Positions 23,121 to 32,950 of a DNA stretch of 64,000 nt are shown here, piece by piece (position 1 is the stretch's first letter; each line of letters starts with the position of its first letter). Source of the stretch: Syncephalastrum monosporum B8922 (taxonomy: Eukaryota > Mucoromycota > Mucoromycetes > Mucorales > Syncephalastraceae); NCBI GenBank assembly GCA_000697355.1, contig JNEN01001246.1, positions 1 through 64,000 on the forward strand. Direction: 5' to 3'. Both the position numbers and the translations under genes were made by a program. The notes beneath the pieces are model-generated. The model saw only the letters and a program-made list of their open reading frames with translations. It was not told the origin of the DNA and made no database searches.

Positions 23121-24859
23121 ATGCAGGACATTGTACGTATTCAACCATACGCTCGATTCAGTTCTTTTACTCTTTACTCACTTTACATTAGCCCGATTCT
23201 GAACCATGGCGTACCATTGAGCTGGGCCGTGACCATGAATTTCGTTTCGAAGTCGAGTTCAACCAAAAGGTGCAGATCAAGGTAAGCAGAATGGACAAGT
23301 CAAGAACGATCTCTATCCTCTTGAGCTCACGCTGGCCTATCAACAAGCTTGTCAAAGGCACGGCTGAGATCTTTGGTACCGAGATCGCAGAGGGTGTGGT
23401 TTACAACTTTAGTGGTCGAAAAGCAGCCGCGTATACGTGGCACGGATGTATACTGGATATATCCTTTTTTTTTTTTTTTTTTACAAGTGTATACACGTGT
23501 AGAATATGAACTCACGCTGACCTGACGCGTTCATGCACTGCTGTCTTCTATCCCATCCTTAACTCGTTCCTACGTCCGTGGAAACTTCCTAGTAGAATAC
23601 ACGGCCAACGAGACGCCGATGACGAGCTACCTCAACCTACACCTGACACTCGAGCATATGCGCGACCTGGCACGAAGACAGACCGAGATGGGTCCTCGCG
23701 TAAGGATGGAGACACACGCAATACATATCGAACTTTGAGACGTGCTCACACGCCTGAAAGGTACTGGTGGTGGGTCCGCATGATGTCGGCAAATCGTCGT
23801 TGTGCAAGATCCTTGTCAGCTACGCACTGCGCCAAAGCGAAAAGCCAATGTATATTTCCCTGGATACCTCCGAGGGCACGTTCACCATGCCGGGATCCAT
23901 GACAGCCACCTCGATCAGCCACATCATCGATGTCGAAGAAGGCTTTGGCTCCTCCGCCACGACGGCCGGCGTCGGCTCGTCGACGATGCCTCTCGCGTAC
24001 TACTACGGCTACGAATCGCCTGCTGAAAATACCAAGCTATACAAGATGCTCATCTCCAGACTCGCGCAGGCGGTCCGTGCGCGCGTGGCGGTAGATGACA
24101 AGACGCGAACGTCCGGTTTTATTATCGACACCACCGGCTTGATTGATCACGTCGGATACGACCTTATCCAGCACGCGATTGAAGAGTTCCAGGGTAAATT
24201 CGAGATACATGATAGATACGTCAGCTGGACAAGCCGACTGAATCAGCTATCTTTTAGTGGACGTGGTGGTGGTTCTGGGCCACGAGCGATTATACAGCGA
24301 TATGCTTCGGCTGCACCGAGACCGGCCTGGGATTGCAGCGATTGTGAAGCTGACCAAGTCGGGCGGCGTGGTCGAACGCGACCGGCAGTTCAAAGTGCAG
24401 CTCCAGCGCAGCAAGATACAAGAGTACTTTTACGGCACGCCCAAATGCGAGCTCTCTCCGTACTCGATGCTGGTGGGTTTCGATGAGGTCAAGATCTGGC
24501 GCGTGGGCGAAGCGCTGGCGCCGTCGTCTGCACTGCCGCTCGGCATGGAGAGCAGCGAATCGGAAACACAGATCGTCAAGGTGGATGCGATGGACATGTG
24601 TCTGCACTCGATCCTGGGTATCATCGACGCCAAAGAGGGCGACCCTGAATCCAGGCTGCTGGAAAAGAACGTGATCGGATTCATCTATGTGTATGTACGA
24701 GGGAGAGGGATACAGACGAATAGGAAAGGCTCACGTTTTTTGCAATGCAGATCCGAAGTAGACGAGGAAAAGCAGAAGATGACGATTCTCTCGCCAGCAC
24801 CTGGCCGCCTGCCGCGTATCCACCTGTTGATGGGCGCGTTCAAATGGATGGAGACATAA
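23121..24859 (+). CDS. CLP1: Polynucleotide 5'-hydroxyl kinase / mRNA 3'-end factor CLP1
   Basis: Orthologue of CLP1, a subunit of cleavage and polyadenylation factor IA (and, in animals, a 5'-OH RNA kinase in tRNA splicing). The short first exon codes MQDI and splices (23133-23191) to PDSEPWRTIELGRDHEFRF, the start of the N-terminal domain. The P-loop GPHDVGKSS is near 23771-23800, followed by PMYISLDTSEGTFTMPGSM, the kinase-type core region, VEEGFGSS, VDVVVVLGHERLY, KSGGVVERD, EYFYGTP and a C-terminal domain ending SPAPGRLPRIHLLMGAFKWMET. The Lys and Ser of the P-loop are intact, so ATP binding is likely; kinase activity is not shown. About seven exons. One of them is bounded by an apparent AT-AC intron (23459-23573, listed separately). 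AATAAA overlaps the stop codon. EMC8/9 starts 93 bp downstream on the same strand. Confidence 0.95.
23459..23573 (+). other. Candidate U12-type AT-AC intron in CLP1
   Basis: The 115-nt intron begins ATATCCTTTTTT, an exact match to the minor-spliceosome AT-AC donor consensus (ATATCCTT), and ends with TAC. TCCTTAACT, an exact U12 branch-site consensus, is at 23556-23564, with its adenosines 11-12 nt before the intron end. Removal joins GAT to GTC in frame, giving WHGCILD|VRGNFLVEYTANETPM, which aligns without gaps to the human CLP1 region WQGCSLQL...KDTPM as I recall it. No GT-AG pair in the same stretch restores that length. Between donor and branch site lies a T18 run. Confidence 0.85.
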
Positions 24860-24952
24860 ATAAATTCGTTATGAACCACCAAAAGTAGCATTTCGCCTCA
24901 ATTGAACAGCCGCGTATCCTTTAAGCACTCTTGCTTTTTTGCTTTCCTCACA

Positions 24953-25732
24953 ATGTCAACGATTACAGTGGCGGCAGACGCGTATGCTTTACCTCTTTTG
25001 CACGCAGCAAAATACCCTCATGAGCAAGTGTGCGGTGTGCTTCTCGGCGAGATCACGCCTCAGGGCGCCATCCACCTCAAGACGGGCATTCCCTTGTTCC
25101 ATCATTGGACGTCCCTGACTCCCATGCTCGAAGTCGCTCTTCGACAGGTACCTTAGTGCCGGGTACAAGCTACATGTACTTACTGAGAATAGGCGGATCT
25201 GTATGCTGCTGGCAAGCAACTCCACGTCGTAGGCTGGTATCAGGCCAACGCAGACGAACGCGATTCCAATCTGCACGAGACCGCGATTCGGATTGCCAAC
25301 ACCATTCGAAAGAACGCAGGCCAAGCCGTCATATTCAACGTAAGCCAGTCGAGTCCTCTGACCGTACATTTGTATTGACATCCGTCTTTTGTAGGTGAAC
25401 AACCGACGCCTCGCCCACCTGGAAGATATGGCCCAGGAGAACCCTATCGTGGTACGTGTGTCTGTGTCTGGCGTTCGATCGTTCATGTCGTGCTTATGGT
25501 GATGATGACGATGATGATGATATAGCCGTATGTTTTTGATACCAACGCCTGGGTGGGCGTCAAGAACCCATTCTCGGACAAGAGCTCAGTGACGCTGACC
25601 TACGACGAGACATACGCCAAAGTGCGAGGGATGATCAGCTCAGCCAAGTATAACCAGCTGTATGACTTCGATGACCATCTCGATTCCGTCCAACACGACT
25701 GGCTGGCCTACCCCAACTCCAGTAGCAAGTAA
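24953..25732 (+). CDS. EMC8: ER membrane protein complex subunit 8/9
   Basis: Subunit of the EMC, which inserts tail-anchored and multi-pass proteins into the ER membrane. The protein (about 200 residues) is an MPN-type fold without a JAMM metal site: MSTITVAADAYALPLLHAAKYP, EQVCGVLLGE, LFHHWTSLTPMLEVALRQ, then VVGWYQANADERD and YVFDTNAWVGVKNPFS. Introns lie at about 25148-25193, 25340-25394 and 25452-25525. Fungi usually have one gene for the EMC8/EMC9 pair, so the symbol stands for that single orthologue. It follows CLP1 closely and converges with the lectin gene (110 bp between stops). Confidence 0.92.
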
Positions 25733-25842
25733 CCCATCGCACGCCCTTCACCAGTCTGTATTCATCCCTCTGTGCACGCCACATACCTTTTTCTCTCTTT
25801 TGTCCCTGCCATCCTTTTTCTTTTTTTGTTTATTTCATTCAA

Positions 25843-27928
25843 TTACAAGAACTTTTTCTCGTTACGGTCTACCCGAAGCTTATAGTAAAGGTACATCGCA
25901 AAGCCCACCACGCCTTGGATCAAAAAGGCATAGAGGATATACTTGAACATGGTCGACATGGTGCCACGCGTCTCGTTCGAAGCCTTCGTCATGTCATTCA
26001 TGCGTTTTTGCTGAACCGACATGCGTTTCTACAAAAAATGTATCACTCCGGTGAATACCTGACCCCAAAAGACACCCAAGATCCGTTACTTACATCCAAT
26101 CCCGTCATCAGCTTTTCGAGCCGCTCCAAAGAATCATGCACGTCTTGCGATTTACGGTCTTGGTCCCGCGAGACCCTTTCGATCTGCGATGCCATCTGTG
26201 TAACGATACTCCGGGTTTCCTGCTGCATCTGCTCGGCCAGGCGGGTGACCAGCGCGCTGTGGAGATAGCAGATTATAAGTAATGGCATTCCACCTTGGTA
26301 CACTCCACTTACGAGATCTCCTTATTATCGCCCGTAGCCACAATGGGCTGCTGCTGTGTGGGTGCTTTGGCTTCAAAGTTGCCCTGAAGAAGCTGCTCAG
26401 GGGAGGGTGCACCGATGGCCTCTACCTGCATCTGCATGATTTGCAGGTCTTCCATGATCCGTCGCTGCGTATCGTAGACGGCAGCCTATGACTGCCTGTC
26501 AGTCGACATGGTATGATCCAGTCTGAAGTGATCTTACCAAGGTTGCGGACGTTTCATCTTTGACCGATTCGCCTTCGGCTTGCTCCCGCATACGGCGTAC
26601 TTCATATTCGGCTTCTTCAATTTTCTATTATGACCTATATAAGCTACCGCACTCCAGCACGTTCCCTTTTGTCCCACCTTCTTTTGCTCTTCGGTCAATT
26701 CTTTGAACTCTTGTCCTTGTGCGATTTTCTCTTCTTCGAGCGGCCGCTTTGTTTTCTAATTTGGGGTGTAAGTCGTGCCAGACACATGACTGAAAGGACT
26801 GACTTACTTGAACCTTGGCCGGAGGATCCAGCTGGAAGGTTTGGAAAGAGATAATATCATGATCGTCTGTACCCAAACCGTTTAATTAACGACAGATTAT
26901 CCAATATCGGGCCGGTACATTACCTGCGGGATTGCTCGAAGCAGCCTATCATGTGTAGATTATAGAAGCGTGAGACAGAAAACCCATGGTGGAGAAGTCG
27001 TCTTACCGAGATGCCAAAATGGTACCCTTTCGGCAGATTGATGCCGGACTTTTGCAAACACGTGCGGTAATCCCTGCCCTCGCCGGTCGGGTCCAGCATA
27101 ACCTATCATAATAAAGAGCCATAAATTATCTGAGTCCAAGGCGTACATCGTCCCATGGCCTGGAGCTTACAGTGAGCGTATTGGCTTTGTATTTGACGCT
27201 GAGGTGAGCATTCACGTTTCCTGTATTGCGGTAGTTGATAGAGCATTGGCCCATGATGTATTTCTTGGGATCGACGCGACCGGAAAAGGCAATCGTGCCG
27301 TCGTTGAGAAGGGCCATCGTGGTAGGGGTGTTGGACTAGTGATAGCAATAAGCATCGCCGTGATGATCTATAAAACATATGTATCTACCTGAGGGTTTGC
27401 CGAGTCAAGCCAGATAGCGAGACCATCCCACTGGTCGCCACCGCCAAAAATGGGGCCGTCTGGCTTAGGGTCCTTGGTGTACCAGAATGCGAGACCGCGC
27501 CCGCCATGCATATGACTCCCCGTCACTCGGAACGCGACATGCGCCATCCATTCATCATGCGGATTGGGCTGATCCGACCACAGCCACCCGCGCGAGCCTG
27601 GTACAGACGAAGCCAGGCGTATAAAGTCGGTGGCGGTGATCACATCTAGATTCGTTGCAAAAAGACGCGCGTCGAAGGCATTGGTCGTCTAATCATGTGA
27701 ATCTGCAGCAAAGTTACCTCCTCCTGCATTCCAGAAAGGCACCGTTCCGTTGTACAGGTATGGTTTTTTGAACGATTGCTTGTAGTCGAACTTGGCGGGG
27801 GGTGCCTGACCGGCTGCCTGGGCGGCTGAGTCGGGCTGGTCACTGGAGGATCCAAACCAGCCAGCGTGCGAGGGCGTGGTGCAGTAGCCGGCTACCAGCA
27901 GCAGTGCTGATATCGCGTGCAGTTTCAT
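25843..27928 (-). CDS. ERGIC-53/Emp47-like L-type lectin cargo receptor
   Basis: Type I membrane lectin that carries glycoproteins from ER to Golgi. A signal peptide (MKLHAISALLLVAGYC) precedes the L-type lectin domain: KKPYLYNGTVPFWNAG, GGRGLAFWYTKDP, GGGDQWDGLAIWLDS, TMALLNDGTIAFSG, FGISAASSNPAG, DDHDIISFQTFQL. A long helical/coiled-coil stalk rich in Glu/Gln follows (EEEKIAQGQEF ... LVTRLAEQMQQET ... LERLEKLMTGL). One transmembrane segment (YILYAFLIQGVVGFAMYLYY) leads to a cytosolic tail ending RNEKKFL. The dilysine fits COPI retrieval and the terminal hydrophobic Leu an ER-exit signal. About ten introns. The start gives a clean signal peptide; an in-frame ATG 21 nt upstream would add seven residues. 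Confidence 0.92.
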
Positions 27929-29333
27929 GTCAGTATCAGAGAGAAACAAAGATAGAAAGCGAACGAAGGAAGGGGTTCAACCGAGCTGTCGATGACCCGC
28001 CCGCCCCCCGCACTCCCGCTATCCAACTTGACCAAATAATCCGCGACGTGGCAGCGCATGCATGAAGGAAAATGGTAATTGTGAACTCCGATTTTGCCGT
28101 GCTGCATTTGCTCAACCAGACACAGGCTCCTTTCGTCTCCATTCTACTGTAGTTCACCCGCGGGTTTCTGTTGTCTCTTCGTGTCTTTTCCTAGTCATAA
28201 AGGGCATTGACTCGCGAGAGTGATATAATGTGCATCGTGCTTGTTAGTACATCCCGTCATCACGCCAGCGCAACCTCGTTTGCTACCCTCACATGGATAT
28301 CATATAATACAAATTAACAGACCACTGCGCACAGAGTTGCTACGCTATTTGTAATCATATTATTGCCATAAATTTGAAAAATAGCCTGAGCGTATGAATG
28401 ATAATATATATGATGCGTGCCTTCTCTTGAGTGTATACTGTAGTCCTTGGTTGGAGCAAATCAGCATCAATTATCTCTTCCTGGCATAAAAGAAAACACC
28501 TAAAACTAGCATTGATAATGAGCATCAGCTGTCATTGACAACTGCCTTTCTTATAAATTAGCAACCTTCTCTTCTAGCCTGCAAGTAAACCACTGAATGG
28601 AAATTGTAAGTGATTTTACGAGACACCATGCGCCCAAGGGGCTAAGGTATAAATTTTGGGTTTATAATCAAGCTTCTCAAAGAGCATATCGACGACCCAG
28701 GCTCGAGCTTTCGATATGGTTATTAAGCCAAAAGAGGTACTTTCAGAACGAATCCGATAGGCCAATTAACCATAGTATTCTCATTCAACAAAGCCAATAG
28801 AAATGGACGCAAGTCTTTTTTTGTTCCAAATCTACTAATGCCGTACACGTGCAGACATCCTTTGAGCTTCAAACGGCGTTACTATATGGAACATTAGGTG
28901 GTCTGTGATGTGTTGGCATGTCCGGATACAATCCCCCTAGAGCCAGGGTCTGGGGCGGGGGGACTAGAAGCCATTGCATACGACGGGCAAGATATTACAT
29001 GTCGCGTGTGTGAATGACCTGCCGTCTTTTTGTTGACAACTTCTGAGGGAATGACCTCGAGCACCCACCACGTAGAAGAAGTCGCGGAACGCTCTGCTTG
29101 TAGGGTCTAGCTCACGTCTAAAAGGCTGAGCGACAAGACTGTGGATGAGGTCAGCGCAGCAGCCGGGACACATTGGGCCATCCTTGCAATTTTGTCTGGC
29201 ACGGTCCGCACTTGCGCCACACAATGCAATCCGTGCCTAATTCATCAATTTTTTTTTCTTTTCCGACTTTTGTCCTTCCCTCTGTATGATCAGCAGCCCT
29301 CGACATTAGGGCCAAAGCGATCGCAAGCAAGCT
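27929..29333. other. Divergent intergenic region with one doubtful small ORF
   Basis: 1.4 kb between divergent genes. 28170-28900 is A/T-rich and without recognisable genes. On the minus strand at 28964-29224 an 86-codon frame starts MCGASADRARQNCKDGPMC and has seven Cys; it lies in the likely promoter of the plus-strand gene, has no visible homologue and may be chance. Confidence 0.5.
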
Positions 29334-30058
29334 ATGGGCGCCGAGAAAAAACCTCGCATTGGTGTCTACCACTACCGCTCCAAGCCCATTTCTTTCGATC
29401 TCCACCATTCCGATCCTCGAGAAGCCTATTTGAAACGAGCCAAACGACAGTTGGGACGCTTTATGCTCGAGGAACGGTACGCTGAGGCCAGACAACTCTT
29501 GAGTGCTCTCATTGCAACGAACCGGTACTCGCCCAAAGACTACTGGGAGGTGAGCTGCTCAACTGTATGATTCTCGTCCATTGTGCTGATTGACGCCGGG
29601 GTTGGTCTCTCTTTGTCTGTCCTGCAGATCGCGGTTCAGCTCACCGAGAAGCTGCAACCAGAACGCCTGGAAACAGTCTTTGAACGTGCGATGGCAAGTG
29701 TCCCCGTGAGTGTGGTAAGTGAAGCCTCCATCGAACGAGTCAAGTGTATCTTACAGGGACCATCATGGTTAGCAACGACCGGTTATGCATGCTTGGATGA
29801 AACACCTTATGGAAAAAGAAAAATATGAGAAGGTTGTTGATGAGATCACACTGTAAGTCCAGTATGGAATAGCGCAGCGAAGCTTTTCCCTGTTTTCTCT
29901 AATGTTTGTTTTTCATTTACAGGCGGCAGGCAAAAGCTGTCTATGCCAATGACGAATTTCTGGCAGACATTCTCAAGTTGGCAACACAAAAGCAAGACGC
30001 GTTGCTCGAAAAAAAATCACTGCCAAAAGAGCAATTCGACAACAACGATGGCACATGA
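29334..30058 (+). CDS. Small helical protein, unrecognised (possible TAF1A/Rrn11-like)
   Basis: Four exons give about 165 residues: MGAEKKPRIGVYHYRSKPIS, then HHSDPREAYLKRAKRQLGRF and MLEERYAEARQLLSALIATN (TPR-like helical pair), IAVQLTEKLQPERLETVFERA, HAWMKHLMEKEKYEKVVDEI and LADILKLATQKQDALLEK. The third exon joins in frame only if the acceptor is the TAG at about 29771. The order of helices, with a leucine-rich pair followed by an acidic tail, recalls RNA polymerase I core-factor subunits of the Rrn11/TAF1A type, but the match is weak and I would not transfer the name. The gene is real by its splicing and frame continuity. Confidence 0.7.
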
Positions 30059-30226
30059 CACACATGTTTCATCCCTGCTGCTGGGCTCGTTATGTTGATC
30101 CCTTTTTCTTCTTCTCTTTTCTTCACAATTTGCATATCTTACTGTCTCTGTATATACCATTGATCATAATACATTTGCGCACATTCATACTTTTTAACTC
30201 TCTTTGATCTGCTTGTCCTCATCCTC

Positions 30227-32656
30227 ATGGTACAATACCGGCCAGCCCCCTTCATCGAAGACGACCTTTATGACGATGTCTATCACGATCGGTCATACTT
30301 AAAGCCGGCGCGGTTCAATAGCGGCAGCAGTAGGAGCAGCAGCGCAAGTAGCGGTAGCAGCAGCAACAGCAGCAATCGCAGACAACGCCAAAAGCAGGAG
30401 GGGCAGCGGCAGCAGAGGCGGTCTCTCCTCGAAGCCGAGTATACACCGCCAGAATGGGTGCTGAATGGTTTTTTCGAAGATGAACCTTACTTTGGCTCTG
30501 TACCACCTCATCCACACGGCTATGATCCGTTTGTATTGTCCCCGTGGTACCTCGATGATGCTTATTATTCCCCCGTCAGCCGACGACGCTCGGTTGTCGA
30601 AGAACTCCATTCACCGGAATGGTACAACAATGACCCTCTATCACATGCACACTTTCGTCACCCTCATCATCCTCCTCCTTTTCAGCCCTATCTGCCCGAC
30701 TTTGACAACATCCTCGAAAATGAGAGCCAAGACGACGAGTACTACGAAGAGCCTGCCTTTATATTTCACGATCACGTCCGACCTGAACGCCGCCGATCCA
30801 TACACACCACCACGCCCTTTCCCAGCATGCCACAACCGGAGGAACCCATCCCGACGATACCGCGCCGGCATTCCTTCTATGAACAGCCGCCGTCTGCAAC
30901 TTTCGTGAGCCCCATGATGCAAACCCAACAACCACCACCACCACCACCGATGCCATCCATGCCGCAGCAGACAATGCAATCCCCTAATACACCGTGGATG
31001 CAGCCGCCGCCGCAACAGACACCTTTTCTACCCAACACGCCCATGATGCAGCCCATGTCCTTCCACAACGCTATGCCGACCCCTATGGCGCCTATGTCTC
31101 ATTTGCCTTCGACCATGCCTTCAGCTATGCCGTCAGCGATGCCGTCAGCGATGCCTACTATGGGTATGGGTCTCGGTATGGGTCTGGGTATGGGCACGGG
31201 AATGGGCATGCAACCCCCACCGGGAGCCATGAGTGACCCTCCGTTTTTACAACCTCCCGGCATCATGAGACCGCCCTTTCCGACGCCACCCATGATGATG
31301 CCCACGTTTCCGCCTCAGGGACCTATGTTTGGCCCACCGCCTCCACCCATGATGCCGCCAGGGCCGATGGGCATGGGGCCTCCTATGCCACCCATGATGC
31401 CGCCCTTCGGCGGCGGTATGATGGGACCTCCGCCTCCACCACCGCCTCCACCTTCAGCGCCCGCACCGGCACCGCAACAGCAGGCGGCAGCGCATTCACA
31501 GCCTGCTTCCCAGCCGCAACCGCAGCCGCAACAGCAGCAGGACGCCCCTCAGGCTACAGAAGGAAAGAAAGAAGGAGGAGCAGTGGCAGCCGCGGTTGCC
31601 GCCGCCGCGGCAGCCCTTGCAGGCGAAAAGAAGATCGAGAAGAAGATCGAGGAAGTCAAGGAGGAAGCGACCGAGAAAGCGGCCGCCGAACCGAGTCATA
31701 GCCATAGCACGAGCAGCAGCAGCCATAGCACCAGTGGTGGTAGCGCTGGCCATGCGAAGCACGAGGGAGGCGAGACAGGGGAGCGGTCTGTGGAAAAGGC
31801 AACGACACCCAAGGACTCCCCCAAGAGCGAAAGTGGCGAGGTAGCCAAAAAGGAAAAAGAGGCCGAAGTAGCAGAAGCCGTCGCAGGTGTCGCGGCGGCG
31901 GCGGCCGTGGCCCCGCCCGTGATCCGACAGAGCCGGTCTCTGATCAGCAGTCTCCTCGGCGGCGGCAGCGCCAAAAAGAAGCCGGCAGCCGGCAAAGCGC
32001 GCCGCCAGTCGCTCCACGACAAGACACACTGGGATCCGACCGCGCTCGTCCCGCTCGACGAAGCCGTGCCGAAACCCCCCCCACCGGGCCCGCCCCAGCG
32101 CGCCATGACACGTCCAATGTTCCCGGTCGGCCACCCGCTCAACCACTACCTGCCCACCGAAACCGCGCCGCAGGACCCGCCTGACCCGAAGCAGGTCGCT
32201 CAATCGCGCAAGGAGACGCAGCGATTGCGGCAGAAAGCCATGCGCCTCGGGAGCCGGCCGTTCATCTGGTGCTATCGCCCGCTGATGAGCTGGCCCGACC
32301 CGAGCGGCACGGTCGTTTGGGCCGCGTTCGACGTGGCCAACCAACGGCGCCTCGAGCGATTCATCCCGGCCGTCTTGTGGAACGACCCGATCCGCGAACC
32401 GGGCCACGCGAGCGTGTTCCTCAACAGCCAGCCTGAGCTACCCGGCTCGACGATCGTCATGCCCCTGATGCGCATCGGGTACCACTACAAGAGCGCGCTG
32501 CTGGCCAAGGACGACCAGCCTACCTTGCTCGAGGTCGCCCTCCTCCCGAGCGACCCGATGCGTCTCATGGTCCGAAATCAGGACACCCATACCTTTCACC
32601 TCGCCGCCAACCCACATGCCTCTTTGTCGGATCGCATCTGGCGCGCGCTCTTTTAA
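30227..32656 (+). CDS. 809-aa Pro/Met-rich low-complexity protein with folded C-terminus
   Basis: Intronless frame. Residues 1-60 are acidic then Ser/Gly-rich. About 70-190 hold Tyr/Pro/His-rich text (EYTPPEWVLNGFFEDEPYF). About 230-415 are Pro/Met repeats, including four MPSA/MPTM units followed by MGLG/MGTG units. 415-560 are Gln, Ala and charged Glu/Lys/Ser stretches. The last 200 residues look folded: RKETQRLRQKAMRLGSRPF, IWCYRPLMSWPDPSG, VWAAFDVANQRRLERFIPA, IVMPLMRIGYHYKS. The pattern W-x2-FD-x2-NQ-x2-LE resembles the core of WWE-like folds; that is only a suggestion. No signal peptide or membrane segment. Third positions become strongly G/C-rich after 31900, marking the conserved part. 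Function unknown. Confidence 0.85.
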   Translation: MVQYRPAPFIEDDLYDDVYHDRSYLKPARFNSGSSRSSSASSGSSSNSSNRRQRQKQEGQRQQRRSLLEAEYTPPEWVLNGFFEDEPYFGSVPPHPHGYDPFVLSPWYLDDAYYSPVSRRRSVVEELHSPEWYNNDPLSHAHFRHPHHPPPFQPYLPDFDNILENESQDDEYYEEPAFIFHDHVRPERRRSIHTTTPFPSMPQPEEPIPTIPRRHSFYEQPPSATFVSPMMQTQQPPPPPPMPSMPQQTMQSPNTPWMQPPPQQTPFLPNTPMMQPMSFHNAMPTPMAPMSHLPSTMPSAMPSAMPSAMPTMGMGLGMGLGMGTGMGMQPPPGAMSDPPFLQPPGIMRPPFPTPPMMMPTFPPQGPMFGPPPPPMMPPGPMGMGPPMPPMMPPFGGGMMGPPPPPPPPPSAPAPAPQQQAAAHSQPASQPQPQPQQQQDAPQATEGKKEGGAVAAAVAAAAAALAGEKKIEKKIEEVKEEATEKAAAEPSHSHSTSSSSHSTSGGSAGHAKHEGGETGERSVEKATTPKDSPKSESGEVAKKEKEAEVAEAVAGVAAAAAVAPPVIRQSRSLISSLLGGGSAKKKPAAGKARRQSLHDKTHWDPTALVPLDEAVPKPPPPGPPQRAMTRPMFPVGHPLNHYLPTETAPQDPPDPKQVAQSRKETQRLRQKAMRLGSRPFIWCYRPLMSWPDPSGTVVWAAFDVANQRRLERFIPAVLWNDPIREPGHASVFLNSQPELPGSTIVMPLMRIGYHYKSALLAKDDQPTLLEVALLPSDPMRLMVRNQDTHTFHLAANPHASLSDRIWRALF

Positions 32657-32950
32657 TGCATACGCGTTTTGTTCTTTCACTTTGCATGATATATAGCAAC
32701 TCCGTTTCTTTACATGTTCATCTGTGAGTGCGTGTTGTGCGTGTTTGTGTTATCGAATTTTTATGAGTGAAAGCGTGCGAGTGCGTGTGTATATACGTGT
32801 GAGTGTGTGCGAGAGAGAGAGAGTTTGGGTGCATGGGTACTGGCTTAAGAATGGAAAAGCGGGAAGTGGGTGGGTAAAGGGGGGGGGGGAGAAAACATCA
32901 TGGGATATGAAAAGGTAGTATTATACTGGATGATTTATGTTACTATAAAG

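Noticed and set aside
24914..24922. GTATCCTTT, a perfect U12-type GT donor, in the 5' region of EMC8/9
   Set aside because: No U12 branch site follows at the right distance, and the start codon of EMC8/9 lies only 30 bp further. One such 9-mer is expected by chance in 64 kb on both strands.
28964..29224. 86-codon Cys-rich frame on the minus strand
   Set aside because: No homologue, no repeated Cys spacing of a known class, and it overlaps the promoter of a plus-strand gene; kept only as a note in the intergenic entry.
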